Below are positions 1 through 8,807 of a stretch of DNA of 64,000 nt, in pieces. The stretch comes from Arenimonas terrae (GTDB taxonomy: Bacteria; Pseudomonadota; Gammaproteobacteria; Xanthomonadales; Xanthomonadaceae). The notes under the pieces were generated by a model, which was not told the origin of the DNA, searched no databases, and saw only the letters and a program-made list of their open reading frames with translations. The stretch is taken from positions 123,743 through 187,742 of the forward strand of contig NZ_SMDR01000002.1 of assembly GCF_006265115.1 (NCBI RefSeq), given 5' to 3'. Made by a program: the position numbers and the translations under genes. The stretch's first letter is position 1. The number at the start of each line of letters is the position of its first letter.

Positions 1-1331
1 GCCTGACCAAGATGCTCGGCCGGCTTTCCGGCAGCCGCACCCTCAACGCCATCCGCGAGGGCGGCAAGAAGCTGTTCGGCGACAAGCGCAAGCCGGCCGC
101 GCGCTTCATGCGCCGCTGGGAAGAACACTGGAAGGGCATGTTCGTGCCCTCCACCCTGTTCGAGGAAATGGGCTTCCACTACACCGGCCCGATCGACGGC
201 CACGACGTGCCGGCCCTGGTCGCCACGCTCAACACGCTCAAGGGTCTCAAGGGCCCGCAGCTGCTGCACGTGATCACCACCAAGGGCAAGGGTTACGAGC
301 GGGCCGAAGGCGACCAGATCGAATACCACGCGGTCGGTCCCTTCGACCCCAGCGTCGGCATCGTCAAGAAGGCCGGCCCGGCCAAACCGACCTACACTCA
401 GGTGTTCGGCGACTGGCTCTGCGACATGGCCGCGGCCGATCCCAAGCTGCTGGGCATCACGCCGGCGATGCGCGAAGGTTCGGGCCTGGTGCGCTTCAGC
501 AAGGAATACCCGGCGCGTTATTTCGACGTCGCCATCGCCGAACAGCACGCGGTGACGCTGGCCGCCGGCATGGCGGTCGAGGGCGCCAAGCCCGTGGTCG
601 CGATCTATTCGAGCTTCCTGCAGCGCGGTTACGACCAGCTGATCCACGACGTGGCGCTGCAGGACCTGGACGTGCTGTTCGCGGTCGACCGCGGCGGCGT
701 GGTCGGCCCCGACGGCGCCACCCATGCCGGCAGCTTCGACCTGAGCTTCCTGCGCTGCATCCCGAACATGGTGGTGATGGCCCCCGCCGACGAAAACGAA
801 TGCCGGCAGATGCTCAGCACCGGTTTCCACTACGCCGGCCCGGCGGCCGTGCGCTATCCGCGCGGCAGCGGCCCGGGCGTGGCCGTGCAGCCGGCGCTCG
901 ACACCCTGCCGATCGGCAAGGCCGAGCTGCGCCAGCGCGGTGGCCGCCTCGCCCTGCTCGCCTTCGGCGCCCTGGTGCCGGCGGCGGAGAAGGTCGGCCG
1001 CGAGCTCGGCCTGACCGTGGTCAACATGCGCTTCGTCAAGCCGCTCGACCGCGCGCTGCTGCTCGAGCTGGCCAAGACCCACGAGGGCTTCGTGACGCTC
1101 GAGGACAACGTGGTGATGGGCGGCGCCGGCAGCGCCGTGGCCGAACTGCTGGCCGCCGAGGCGATCACCCTGCCCGTGCAACACCTGGGCCTGCCCGACG
1201 CCTATCAGGAACACGCCAGCCGCGAACAGCTGCTGGCCGAAGCCGGCCTGGACGCCGACGGCATCCGCGCCGCCCTGCTCAAGCGCTGGCCCGTCCTCGC
1301 CGGCGATCCGCCGCGCGCCGTCACCGCCTGA
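1..1331 (+). CDS. dxs: 1-deoxy-D-xylulose-5-phosphate synthase, 3' part
   Basis: Dxs condenses pyruvate and glyceraldehyde 3-phosphate, using thiamine diphosphate, in the first step of the MEP isoprenoid pathway. The window opens inside the gene; the reading frame has codons starting at base 3. About 440 C-terminal residues are present of a family length near 630, so roughly the first 190 (most of the ThDP pyrophosphate-binding half) lie upstream. Visible are the family strings [19 protein letters not shown] and [11 protein letters not shown] (the transketolase-type pyrimidine domain with its catalytic Glu) and the transketolase C-terminal domain ending near [11 protein letters not shown]. 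Nothing looks broken in the visible part. Identification is firm. Confidence 0.97.
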   Translation, partial: LTKMLGRLSGSRTLNAIREGGKKLFGDKRKPAARFMRRWEEHWKGMFVPSTLFEEMGFHYTGPIDGHDVPALVATLNTLKGLKGPQLLHVITTKGKGYERAEGDQIEYHAVGPFDPSVGIVKKAGPAKPTYTQVFGDWLCDMAAADPKLLGITPAMREGSGLVRFSKEYPARYFDVAIAEQHAVTLAAGMAVEGAKPVVAIYSSFLQRGYDQLIHDVALQDLDVLFAVDRGGVVGPDGATHAGSFDLSFLRCIPNMVVMAPADENECRQMLSTGFHYAGPAAVRYPRGSGPGVAVQPALDTLPIGKAELRQRGGRLALLAFGALVPAAEKVGRELGLTVVNMRFVKPLDRALLLELAKTHEGFVTLEDNVVMGGAGSAVAELLAAEAITLPVQHLGLPDAYQEHASREQLLAEAGLDADGIRAALLKRWPVLAGDPPRAVTA

Positions 1332-1344
1332 CACTGGCCCGACA

Positions 1345-1365
1345 CCGGCCACCGCGCGTGGCCGG
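1345..1365 (+). terminator. hairpin after dxs, possible terminator
   Basis: A perfect 8-bp stem (CCGGCCAC / GTGGCCGG) with a 5-base loop begins 14 bases after the dxs stop codon. It is not followed by a T-run, so intrinsic termination is uncertain; it could instead stabilise the 3' end of the mRNA. Confidence 0.35.
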
Positions 1366-1468
1366 ATCATCCGCTCCGACGCGATAAGGCCCTTGCCCGC
1401 GTCCGCGCGGCGGGGTCCCCCGGGCCTTGTTAGAGTGGACGCGCCCTCCGGACTGGAGCCCCCCCCCG

Positions 1469-3301
1469 ATGCGCCGCCCCCGCCTTGTCGCCGCCCTTGC
1501 CCTGTCCGTGCTGATCGCCGCCTGCGGCGGTGAACCGCCCCCGGCCGATCCGTCCAGCGACGCCGCCGCCGTCGCGCCTGAAAGCGATACATCCGACGGC
1601 GTCGGCGAGACGGCGGCCACCGCGGCCGCGGAGTCCGATTCCGGCACTCCGGGCGACCTGGAGGCTTTCGACGATGGCGCCGAAGCCGCGGGGCTCAAGG
1701 ACGGCGGCACCGCCAGCCTCGACGATCTGCAGGACCTGCCCTTCGGCGCCGCCCTGGCCGAAGCCGCGCGCCGCGCCGAAGGCGAGACCTTCGACCCGTC
1801 GACCGCGCCGGCGGAAGGCCCGGTGCCCGGCGTCGACGGCAAACCCGCCGATGCCGCGGCGCAGATGGCCGACGCCACCGCCCGCCTCGAGCAGCAAAAG
1901 GCGCAGATGGCCGCGGTGATGGCGGCGATGCAGGAACTCGCCGCAGCCGGCAGCGATCCGGAAAAACGCGCCGCCGCGATGGAAAAAGTGAAGGCCAGCC
2001 AGCGCGCGATGCGCGACCAGCAGCTGCAGGCCGAATCCGACCGCCGCGCCGACGCGCTCGAAGGCCTGCCCGAGGACTGGAAGCAGATCCGCCTGGTGCG
2101 CAAGGACGCGCCCGAGGCCGACCTGCTGGTGCAGCTGGGCGACATCGACAACATGGGCTTCGGCTGGCCCAACGGTTTCGACCCGTTCACCGGCAAATCC
2201 ACGCCGGCACATCGTTTTCCCTACCTGCCCGAGTCCGACGATCCGGCCGGCACCGACCGCATCATGGTGGTCAGCGGCCACACCGGTGGCGTGCGCGCCG
2301 ATGGCTACACCCAGCAGACCTCGCGCCCGTCCAACCAGCCCACGCCGCTGGTGCTGGAGTTCGACCTGCACGGCGTGGAGGTGAAGACGGTGGCGCTGCA
2401 GCTGTTCGTCGACGACTTCCAGTCCAAGACCATGAAGAGCCAGTTCCGCGCCTGGATCGACGGCCGCGAGCTCAGCGACGTCGCCGTGGTGCTCAACGCG
2501 CTCGACCAGACCGGCCCGATCGGCAAGCTGCTGACCCTGCAGCTGCTGCCCGAATACGTGGACACGGTGCGCGACGGCCGCGTCGAGATCCGCATCGACG
2601 ACCCGGACAACAACGCGGGCGACGGCTTCGCCTTCGACTTCGTGCGCCTGCTGGTCAATCCCAAGGGCTACGCCTACACCGGCACCGTGCGCGGCATCGC
2701 CGTCGACACCAAGGCCGGCCGCCCGCTGGCCGGCGTGCTGGTCTCGGCCGGCAATGTCGTGCAGGCGCTGAGCGACGACAAGGGCGGCTTCGTGCTGGAG
2801 AAGGTGCCGGCCGGCCTGGTGGTGACCACCGGCAGCAAGCCCGACTACAGCTCCGACAGCGAGGCCGCCGACCTGGTCTCGGGTGAAACCGTGGACGTGG
2901 TGCTGGAGCTGACACCGACCGAAAAGGACAGCGAATCGCTGGCCGAGGAACTCGAGCGCGTCGGCAAGGTGGACCTCTACGGCATCTACTTCGACACCGC
3001 CAAGGCCACGCTCAAGCCCGAGTCCGAAACGACGCTGCAGCAGGTACTGGGCGTGCTGACGGCGGATCCGGGGCTGAAGCTGGTGATCGCCGGCCACACC
3101 GACAGCGAAGGCGGCGACGGCTACAACCAGGAGCTGTCGGAGCAGCGCGCCGCTTCGGTGGTGGCCTGGCTCACCGGCAAGGGCGTGGATGCCGGCCGGC
3201 TGTCTTCGGAAGGCCTGGGCGAATCGCGCCCGGTCGCCGACAACGGCAATGCCGCCGGCCGCGCGCTCAACCGCCGCGTCGAGGTCCGCGTCGCCGACTG
3301 A
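1469..3301 (+). CDS. OmpA-family outer-membrane lipoprotein with coiled coil
   Basis: Predicted 610-residue lipoprotein anchored in the outer membrane and bound to peptidoglycan. I start at ATG 1469 because it gives a lipoprotein signal with lipobox LIAAC (Cys19); an in-frame start 14 codons upstream would bury it. In order: signal 1-18; Ala/Asp/Glu-rich linker to about 125; Gln/Ala-rich probable coiled coil about 129-207; an unrecognised beta-rich region; a carboxypeptidase-regulatory-like (Ig-type) domain about 404-470; and an OmpA/MotB peptidoglycan-binding domain about 505-610 (TDSEGGDGYN, LSEQRA, NRRVEV). OmpA domains bind diaminopimelate in peptidoglycan. The role of the middle region is unknown. 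It stands alone on the plus strand, convergent with prmC 12 bases away. Confidence 0.85.
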   Translation: MRRPRLVAALALSVLIAACGGEPPPADPSSDAAAVAPESDTSDGVGETAATAAAESDSGTPGDLEAFDDGAEAAGLKDGGTASLDDLQDLPFGAALAEAARRAEGETFDPSTAPAEGPVPGVDGKPADAAAQMADATARLEQQKAQMAAVMAAMQELAAAGSDPEKRAAAMEKVKASQRAMRDQQLQAESDRRADALEGLPEDWKQIRLVRKDAPEADLLVQLGDIDNMGFGWPNGFDPFTGKSTPAHRFPYLPESDDPAGTDRIMVVSGHTGGVRADGYTQQTSRPSNQPTPLVLEFDLHGVEVKTVALQLFVDDFQSKTMKSQFRAWIDGRELSDVAVVLNALDQTGPIGKLLTLQLLPEYVDTVRDGRVEIRIDDPDNNAGDGFAFDFVRLLVNPKGYAYTGTVRGIAVDTKAGRPLAGVLVSAGNVVQALSDDKGGFVLEKVPAGLVVTTGSKPDYSSDSEAADLVSGETVDVVLELTPTEKDSESLAEELERVGKVDLYGIYFDTAKATLKPESETTLQQVLGVLTADPGLKLVIAGHTDSEGGDGYNQELSEQRAASVVAWLTGKGVDAGRLSSEGLGESRPVADNGNAAGRALNRRVEVRVAD

Positions 3302-3313
3302 AGGGCGAAGGCC

Positions 3314-4147
3314 TCAGCCGTCGTGCCGCCCCATCGTCACCCGCTCGCGGCCCTCAAGGTCGCGGGCGGTGGCCACGCGGTGGAAGCCCGCCGCCGTGAA
3401 CAGGCCGCGCACGGCGTTTCCCTGGTCGTAGCCGTGTTCGATCAGCAGCCAGCCGCCGGGCAGCAGGTGCGCGGGCGCGTCGGCGACGATGCGGCGGATC
3501 GCGTCCAGCCCGTCGGGACCCGAGGCCAGGGCCGAACGCGGCTCGAAGCGCAGATCACCCTGCAGCAGATGCGGGTCGCCTTCGGCGATGTAGGGCGGAT
3601 TGCTGACCACCATGCGGAACACTTCGCCCGCCACCGGCGCGAACCAACTGCCCTGCAGCAGGCGCAGCGGCAGTCCGGCATCGGCGGCGTTGGCGCGGGC
3701 GACGTCCAGCGCCGCGTTGCTCAGGTCCACCGCGGTCATGTCCACCAGCGGGCGTTCGCTGGCGATGGCCAAGGCGATCGCGCCGGTGCCGGTGCCCAGG
3801 TCCAGCACCTGGCCCATCTGCTCGGCCGGCAGGTGCTCGAGCGCCAGTTCGACCAGCAGCTCGGTTTCCGGGCGCGGGATCAGGGTGTCGGCGGTGACCG
3901 CCAGGTCCAGCGACCAGAAGCCGCGATGGCCGACGATCTGCGCGACCGGCTCGCCGTGGTCACGACGGCGCAGCAGGGCCTCGAAGGTGCGCGCGTCGTC
4001 GGGTTCGAGCACGTCGCCGGCGTGGGCGTAGAACCAGCTGCGCGGCCGCTGCAGCGCGTGCGCCAGCAGCAGTTCGGCCTCCAGCCGCGCTTCGTCGCCC
4101 GGAAGGCGCGCGGCGGCGTCGCGGATGGCGTGCGCCAGCGTCGTCAC
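3314..4147 (-). CDS. prmC: peptide chain release factor glutamine methyltransferase PrmC
   Basis: PrmC methylates the Gln of the GGQ motif in release factors RF1 and RF2, using S-adenosylmethionine. The protein has 277 residues, the usual size. It shows the SAM-binding motif DLGTGTGAIALA and the substrate-Gln motif SNPPYIAEGD; the N-terminal helical domain includes the string GHRGFWSLDLAV. A longer frame exists, but its extra N-terminus is a shadow of the preceding gene. I choose GTG at 4147, which begins one base after that gene's TGA and implies translational coupling. In many bacteria prmC follows prfA; here it does not. Confidence 0.93.
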   Translation of the reverse strand: MTTLAHAIRDAAARLPGDEARLEAELLLAHALQRPRSWFYAHAGDVLEPDDARTFEALLRRRDHGEPVAQIVGHRGFWSLDLAVTADTLIPRPETELLVELALEHLPAEQMGQVLDLGTGTGAIALAIASERPLVDMTAVDLSNAALDVARANAADAGLPLRLLQGSWFAPVAGEVFRMVVSNPPYIAEGDPHLLQGDLRFEPRSALASGPDGLDAIRRIVADAPAHLLPGGWLLIEHGYDQGNAVRGLFTAAGFHRVATARDLEGRERVTMGRHDG

Positions 4148-4148
4148 C

Positions 4149-4712
4149 TCAGCGCGCCAGCAGCGAGATGACCTGGACCACGCAGGCCAGGATGAAGCCG
4201 GCGAGGAAGAAGATGTACGACAGCCGCAGGTAGCGGTACTTGTGGTTGGCCAGATACCAGCCGAGCGCATAGGTGTCGCGCGCCATGGTCTCGTAGACCG
4301 AGCCGTCTGCCTTGAGCGCGCCGGCGATCTCGGCCAGGAAGCGCTCGCGCGGCAGTTCGGCGAAATGGCCGAAGAACAGCAGATTGAACTGCGGCGGGAT
4401 CGTCCCGTCCACCAGCTTCAGCGGGCGGTACTTGGGCAGCACGGCCAGCACCGCCAGCAGCAGGGCCAGCAGGGTGAAGGCGGCCAGGGTCAGCGACGCG
4501 GTGCGCAGCACGGGGTCGCTCAGCCGCCCCAGCACCAGGGTCAGCACGATCGACGACATCGTGATGATGATGTTGGCCTTGGTGTCGGCCATGGCGGACA
4601 GCTGCACGTGGTGCATCTGCATCGTGCGCAGCAGGGTGTCGCCGGTGTTGCGTTCGGGCACCGCCGCGAACAGTTTTTCGACCTCGGCGGCGGGGGTTTC
4701 GACGGGGGGCAT
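4149..4712 (-). CDS. Pycsar-effector-like (DUF5706, PycTM) membrane protein
   Basis: A 187-residue inner-membrane protein resembling the DUF5706 / Pycsar effector transmembrane family. Three hydrophobic segments are visible, at about 47-62, 71-92 and 163-184, with a polar stretch between the second and third. The HHVQLSAMADTKAN string ahead of the first segment is typical of the family. ATG 4712 is chosen for its GAGGA ribosome-binding site 7 bases upstream; starts at 4739 or 4742 lack one. In Pycsar defence, such proteins are opened by cyclic pyrimidine nucleotides made by an adjacent cyclase. No cyclase gene lies nearby: the neighbours are ahpF and prmC. A chromosomal, non-defence role is therefore at least as likely. 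The family call is fairly sure; the function is unknown. Confidence 0.7.
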   Translation of the reverse strand: MPPVETPAAEVEKLFAAVPERNTGDTLLRTMQMHHVQLSAMADTKANIIITMSSIVLTLVLGRLSDPVLRTASLTLAAFTLLALLLAVLAVLPKYRPLKLVDGTIPPQFNLLFFGHFAELPRERFLAEIAGALKADGSVYETMARDTYALGWYLANHKYRYLRLSYIFFLAGFILACVVQVISLLAR

Positions 4713-4785
4713 GGCGCGGTCCTCGGAGAGCCGCGCCATCATAGCGCCGGCCGCGCGGGCCGGCGCGTGCTGCAGGGTGCCGGCC

Positions 4786-6375
4786 TCAGGCCGCGGCGGC
4801 CAGGTCGCCGGCAAGCGCCGGCAGCGGCGTGCGGATCAGGTGGTCGAAGGCGCTGAGCGCGGCCGTCGAGCCGGCGCCCATCGCCACCACGATCTGCTTG
4901 TACGGCACCGTGGTGGCGTCGCCGGCGGCGAACACGCCCGGGACCGAGGTCTGGCCGCGGTCGTCGATGACGATCTCGCCGCGGGCCGACAGCTCGACCG
5001 TGCCCTTGAGCCATTCGGTGTTCGGCAGCAGGCCGATCTGCACGAAGATGCCCTCGAGCTCGATCCGGTGCGAGTTGCCGATCAACCGGTCGGTGTAGAC
5101 CAGGCCGCTGACCTTCTGGCCGTCGCCCAGCACTTCGGTGCTCTGGGCATTGGTCAGCACGGTCACGTTCGGCAGGCTGCGCAGCTTGCGCTGCAGCACC
5201 TCGTCGGCGCGCAGCTTGCCGTCGAACTCCAGCAGGGTGACGTGGCTGACCAGGCCGGCCAGATCGATCGCCGCCTCGACGCCGGAGTTGCCGCCGCCGA
5301 TCACCGCCACGCGCTTGCCCTTGAACAGCGGGCCGTCGCAGTGCGGGCAGTAGGCCACGCCCTTGTTGCGGTATTCGTTTTCGCCGGGCACGTTCATCTG
5401 GCGCCAGCGCGCGCCGGTGCTCAGGATCACGGTGCGCGACTTCAGCACCGCACCGCTGGCCAGCCGCACCCGCACCAGGCCATCCTCGCCCGCCGGCAGC
5501 AGTTCTTCCGCGCGCTGCAGGTTCATCAGGTCCACGTCGTAGTGGCGCACGTTCTGCTCGAGCGCGGCGGCCAGCTTCGGGCCCTCGGTCTCGGCCACCG
5601 AGATCAGGTTCTCGATGCCCAAGGTGTCGAGCACCTGGCCGCCAAAACGCTCGGCCGCGATGCCGGTGCGGATGCCCTTGCGCGCGGCGTAGATCGCCGC
5701 GGCCGCGCCGGCGGGGCCGCCGCCGACCACGAGCACGTCGAAGGCGTCCTTGGCGGCGATCTTCTCCGCTTCGCGCGCCACCGCGCCGGTGTCGATCCGG
5801 GCGACGATCTCGGCCAGCTCCATGCGGCCCTGGCCGAACACTTCGCCGTTGAGGTACACGGTCGGGACCGCCATCACCTGGCGCGCCTCGACCTCGGCCT
5901 GGAACAGCGCGCCGTCGATGGCCACGTGCGAGACGCGCGGGTTGAGCACGCACATCAGGTTCAGCGCCTGCACCACGTCCGGGCAGTTCTGGCAGGAGAG
6001 CGAAAAATAGGTCTCGAAGCGGAACTCGCCCTCGAGCGCGGCCACCTGCGCCAGCAGGTCCTGCGCTTCCTTCGACGGATGCCCGCCGACCTGCAGCAGG
6101 GCCAGCACCAGCGAGGTGAACTCGTGGCCCATCGGCAGGCCGGCGAAGCGCACCTGCAGGTCGGTGCCGGCGCGGCGGATGGCGAACGAGGGCTTGCGCG
6201 CATCGTCGTCGCTGCGCACGTAGGTGATCTTGTCGGACAGGCCGGCGATCTCGACCAGCAGCGCCTCGAGCTCGCGCGAGGCGTCGCGCTCGTCGAGCGA
6301 GGCGATCAGTTCGATCGGCAGCTGCAGCTTTTCCAGGTAGGCCGAAAGCTGCGTCTTGAGCTTGGCGTCGAGCAT
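4786..6375 (-). CDS. ahpF: alkyl hydroperoxide reductase flavoprotein subunit AhpF
   Basis: AhpF passes electrons from NADH through FAD and two disulfides to AhpC, which reduces hydrogen peroxide and organic peroxides in the cytoplasm. At 529 residues it is full length. The N-terminal double thioredoxin fold carries CQNC (Cys128, Cys131). The flavoprotein half has the FAD motif [12 protein letters not shown] near 216-227, the redox pair CPHC (Cys343, Cys346), an NAD-binding [12 protein letters not shown], and the C-terminal FAD motif [13 protein letters not shown]. These positions closely match the E. coli enzyme. It lies downstream of ahpC on the same strand, separated by 123 bases that contain a strong hairpin. 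Confidence 0.97.
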   Translation of the reverse strand: MLDAKLKTQLSAYLEKLQLPIELIASLDERDASRELEALLVEIAGLSDKITYVRSDDDARKPSFAIRRAGTDLQVRFAGLPMGHEFTSLVLALLQVGGHPSKEAQDLLAQVAALEGEFRFETYFSLSCQNCPDVVQALNLMCVLNPRVSHVAIDGALFQAEVEARQVMAVPTVYLNGEVFGQGRMELAEIVARIDTGAVAREAEKIAAKDAFDVLVVGGGPAGAAAAIYAARKGIRTGIAAERFGGQVLDTLGIENLISVAETEGPKLAAALEQNVRHYDVDLMNLQRAEELLPAGEDGLVRVRLASGAVLKSRTVILSTGARWRQMNVPGENEYRNKGVAYCPHCDGPLFKGKRVAVIGGGNSGVEAAIDLAGLVSHVTLLEFDGKLRADEVLQRKLRSLPNVTVLTNAQSTEVLGDGQKVSGLVYTDRLIGNSHRIELEGIFVQIGLLPNTEWLKGTVELSARGEIVIDDRGQTSVPGVFAAGDATTVPYKQIVVAMGAGSTAALSAFDHLIRTPLPALAGDLAAAA

Positions 6376-6447
6376 GGCGTTACTCCGAAAAGTGTGGCGG
6401 CTTGCGCCTGCGGCCGGCGGGCCCGCGGCAGGCGCAAACCTCCGGAA

Positions 6448-6477
6448 CGCCGTCCCCGGGCGGGCCCGGGGACGGCG
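6448..6477 (-). terminator. ahpC-ahpF intergenic hairpin
   Basis: A perfect 13-bp GC-rich stem (CGCCGTCCCCGGG and its complement) with a 4-base loop sits between ahpC and ahpF. No T-run follows on the minus strand, so it is more likely a partial terminator or a 3'-end stabiliser than a full stop. Such an element would let ahpC be expressed above ahpF. Confidence 0.55.
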
Positions 6478-6498
6478 GAGGTCACGGTGTGGCGGGGA

Positions 6499-7062
6499 TC
6501 AGATCTTGCCGACCAGGTCCAGCGACGGAGCGAGGGTCTTCTCGCCTTCCTTCCACTTGGCCGGGCACACCTGGTTCGGGTTCTTGGCCACGAACTGGGC
6601 GGCCTTGAGCTTGCGCAGGGTCTCGGAGATGTCGCGGGCGATCGCGTTGTCGTGGATCTCGGCCGTCTTGATCACGCCCTCCGGGTTGATCACGAAGGTG
6701 CCGCGCAGGGCCAGGCCCTCTTCCTCGATGTGCACGCCGAAGGCGCGGGTCAGCTGGTGGGTCGGGTCGCCGACCAGCGGGAACTTGGCCTTGCCCACGG
6801 CCGGCGAGGTCTCGTGCCAGACCTTGTGCGAGAAGTGGGTGTCGGTGGTGACGATGTAGACCTCGGCGCCGGCGGCCTGGAACTCGCCGTAGTTCTCGGC
6901 GGCGTCCTCGACCTCGGTCGGGCAGTTGAAGGTGAAGGCGGCCGGCATGAACACCAGCACGGACCACTTGCCCTTCAGGGTGGCGTCGGAGACTTCGACG
7001 AACTTGCCGTTGTGGAAGGCCTGGGCCTTGAACGACGGGATGGAGGTGTTGATCAACGACAT
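6499..7062 (-). CDS. ahpC: alkyl hydroperoxide reductase peroxidase subunit AhpC
   Basis: Typical 2-Cys peroxiredoxin of 187 residues that reduces hydrogen peroxide, organic hydroperoxides and peroxynitrite and is recycled by AhpF. The peroxidatic Cys47 lies in FTFNCPTE (most relatives have FTFVCPTE), and the resolving Cys166 in NQVCPAKW near the C-terminus. Both positions match the E. coli protein. An AAGGA ribosome-binding site lies 8 bases before ATG 7062. The gene is divergent from oxyR across an AT-rich region with OxyR-like sites, so peroxide induction is expected. Confidence 0.98.
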   Translation of the reverse strand: MSLINTSIPSFKAQAFHNGKFVEVSDATLKGKWSVLVFMPAAFTFNCPTEVEDAAENYGEFQAAGAEVYIVTTDTHFSHKVWHETSPAVGKAKFPLVGDPTHQLTRAFGVHIEEEGLALRGTFVINPEGVIKTAEIHDNAIARDISETLRKLKAAQFVAKNPNQVCPAKWKEGEKTLAPSLDLVGKI

Positions 7063-7114
7063 GGGTTCAGTCCTTGGTTGGGGGAGAGGTGAATCGGAGA
7101 CAGGGCGAATGGTA

Positions 7115-7180
7115 GGCTCACCCTATTGATATGTGAAAGTGATAGTTCCAATTAATTTAATAGGCAATAGCTATTTATGG
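7115..7180. promoter_or_regulatory. ahpC / oxyR divergent promoter with OxyR-like operator
   Basis: This AT-rich block stands out in GC-rich surroundings. OxyR contacts four ATAG/CTAT tetramers spaced 11 bases apart. At 7160-7163 there is ATAG and exactly 11 bases on, at 7171-7174, CTAT; stepping back 11 gives CAAT at 7149-7152 (3 of 4 bases) and a further step gives AGTG at 7138-7141 (2 of 4). A second ATAG lies at 7142-7145. For ahpC on the minus strand, a TTGGAA-like -35 and an AT-rich -10 around 7121-7128 are possible. The operator assignment is an inference from spacing. Confidence 0.6.
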
Positions 7181-7243
7181 CTTGCCCAAACCATTTTCAA
7201 GGCGTATTGATGCCGCAGGCTCGATAGGCCGGAGCGATAACCC

Positions 7244-8191
7244 ATGAACCTCCGCGATCTGCGCTACCTCGTCGCACTGGCCGAACAGCGCCATTTCGGC
7301 CGCGCCGCGGAAGCCTGCCACGTCAGCCAGCCGACGCTTTCGACCCAGATCAAGAAGCTGGAGGACGAGCTGGGCGTGGCCCTGGTCGAACGGGCACCGC
7401 GCCAGGTGATGCTCACGCCCGCGGGCCACGACATCGCCGCACGCGCCCGGCGCGTGCTGGCCGAAGTGGACCAGATGCGCGAAACCGCGCGCCGCACCGC
7501 CGACCCGGAAGCCGGCAGCATCCGCCTGGGCCTTTTCCCGACGCTCGGCCCCTACCTGCTGCCGCACGTGGTGCCGCGCATCCGCGCGCGTTTCCCGCGC
7601 CTGGAGCTGCTGCTGGTCGAAGAGAAGACCGAAACCGTGCTGCACATGCTGCGCGACGGCAAGCTCGACGCCGCCGTGCTCGCCCTGCCCCTGCACGAGG
7701 ACTGGCTGGAAACCGAGTTCCTGTTCGAGGAGCCCTTCCTGCTGGCCGTGCCCGAAGGCCATCCTCTCGCCGAGAAGCATGAGCTGCGCCTGGCCGAACT
7801 CGACCACGAACGCCTGCTGCTGCTCGAAGAAGGCCACTGCCTGCGCGACCAGGCGCTCGAGGTCTGCACGCTCGCGGGCGCCGGTGAAAAGGAAGGATTC
7901 CGCGCCACCAGCCTGGAAACCCTGCGGCAGATGGTCGCCGCCGGCGTCGGCGTCACCCTGCTGCCGATGCTGGCGGTGAAACCGCCGGTGTCGCCATCGG
8001 AGAACATCCGCCTACTGTCCTTCCGCGATCCGCCGCCGACGCGGCGCCTGGCCCTGGTATGGCGCAAGAGCTCGGCCACCGCGACTTTCCTGCACAAACT
8101 CGCGGCCGTGCTGCGCGATCTGCCGCCGGGCCTGCTGACCGCTCCCGGCCCGTTGCCGCAGCGCAACGCACCACGTCGCGCCAAGGCTTGA
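7244..8191 (+). CDS. oxyR: peroxide-sensing LysR-type regulator OxyR
   Basis: OxyR is a LysR-family transcription factor, activated when hydrogen peroxide forms a disulfide within it, and switches on ahpCF, katalase-type genes and others. The protein has 315 residues: an N-terminal winged helix-turn-helix (about 1-60, RHFGRAAEACHVSQPTLS), then the regulatory domain. The two redox cysteines fall at 199 and 208 in GHCLRDQALEVC, the same numbers as in E. coli. Its position divergent from ahpC supports the assignment. The C-terminus is Pro/Arg/Ala-rich and probably disordered. Confidence 0.97.
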   Translation: MNLRDLRYLVALAEQRHFGRAAEACHVSQPTLSTQIKKLEDELGVALVERAPRQVMLTPAGHDIAARARRVLAEVDQMRETARRTADPEAGSIRLGLFPTLGPYLLPHVVPRIRARFPRLELLLVEEKTETVLHMLRDGKLDAAVLALPLHEDWLETEFLFEEPFLLAVPEGHPLAEKHELRLAELDHERLLLLEEGHCLRDQALEVCTLAGAGEKEGFRATSLETLRQMVAAGVGVTLLPMLAVKPPVSPSENIRLLSFRDPPPTRRLALVWRKSSATATFLHKLAAVLRDLPPGLLTAPGPLPQRNAPRRAKA

Positions 8192-8288
8192 AGCCACCGC
8201 GGGGCCGGGCTATGGTGCGGCCACAACCTGTAGACCCCCGGGCGGCGCGCCACGCGTGCCGCCCGTTTACTTTTGGAGGCCCGTGCAA

Positions 8289-8705
8289 ATGAACGTTTCC
8301 CTTCCGCCGATCACCGTTAGCAGCCGCGACCTCGCGCGCCTCGAACAGCTGCTCGATTCGCCCGGCCTGCGCCACGTGCCGGCCGCACTCGCCCTGGGCG
8401 AAGAACTGCAGCGCGCGACCGTGCTGCCGCCCGAGCGCATGCCGGCCGACGTGGTGACGATGAACTCCACCGTGCTGTGCGTGGACGAGATCAGCGGCGA
8501 ACACCACCAGGTCACGCTGTCGTATCCGCGCGACGCCGACGTGGCCGCGCATCGCGTGTCGGTGCTGGCGCCGGTCGGCAGCGCCCTGCTCGGCCTGTCG
8601 GTGGGCAGCGTGATCGACTGGCAGGCGCCCGGCGGCCGGGCCCTGCGCGTGCGCGTCACCGGCATCCGCTACCAGCCGGAAGCCGCGGGCGACCTGAACC
8701 GCTGA
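8289..8705 (+). CDS. rnk: Rnk-type transcription elongation-factor homologue
   Basis: A 138-residue protein of the Rnk family (E. coli Rnk has 136), named regulator of nucleoside diphosphate kinase. Rnk proteins have a short N-terminal coiled coil and a C-terminal FKBP-like GreA/GreB domain, and bind the RNA polymerase secondary channel. The C-terminal half here has the GreA-like strings VTLSYPRDAD, VSVLAPVGSALLGLSVG and IDWQAPGGRALRVRV. ATG 8289 is preceded at 9 bases by GGAGG, which fixes the start over an in-frame ATG 33 bases upstream. The gene is single, between oxyR and rubrerythrin. Confidence 0.85.
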   Translation: MNVSLPPITVSSRDLARLEQLLDSPGLRHVPAALALGEELQRATVLPPERMPADVVTMNSTVLCVDEISGEHHQVTLSYPRDADVAAHRVSVLAPVGSALLGLSVGSVIDWQAPGGRALRVRVTGIRYQPEAAGDLNR

Positions 8706-8807
8706 GCCGGCGCCCGGCGCTTCGACGCGCCCGCGCCGCCGGTCTATGCTCGTCACGCCCCGGCCCCGCCGGGGCGATGTTCCGGACCTCCACCAGGGAC
8801 GACGCCG

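Noticed and set aside
4149..4712. Complete Pycsar defence system
   Set aside because: No cyclase or other defence gene is present within the neighbouring 10 kb; only the effector-like protein is seen.
4125..7092. Long plus-strand frames opposite ahpF and ahpC
   Set aside because: They run through the reverse complement of certain genes and include the regulatory gap; no motif supports them.
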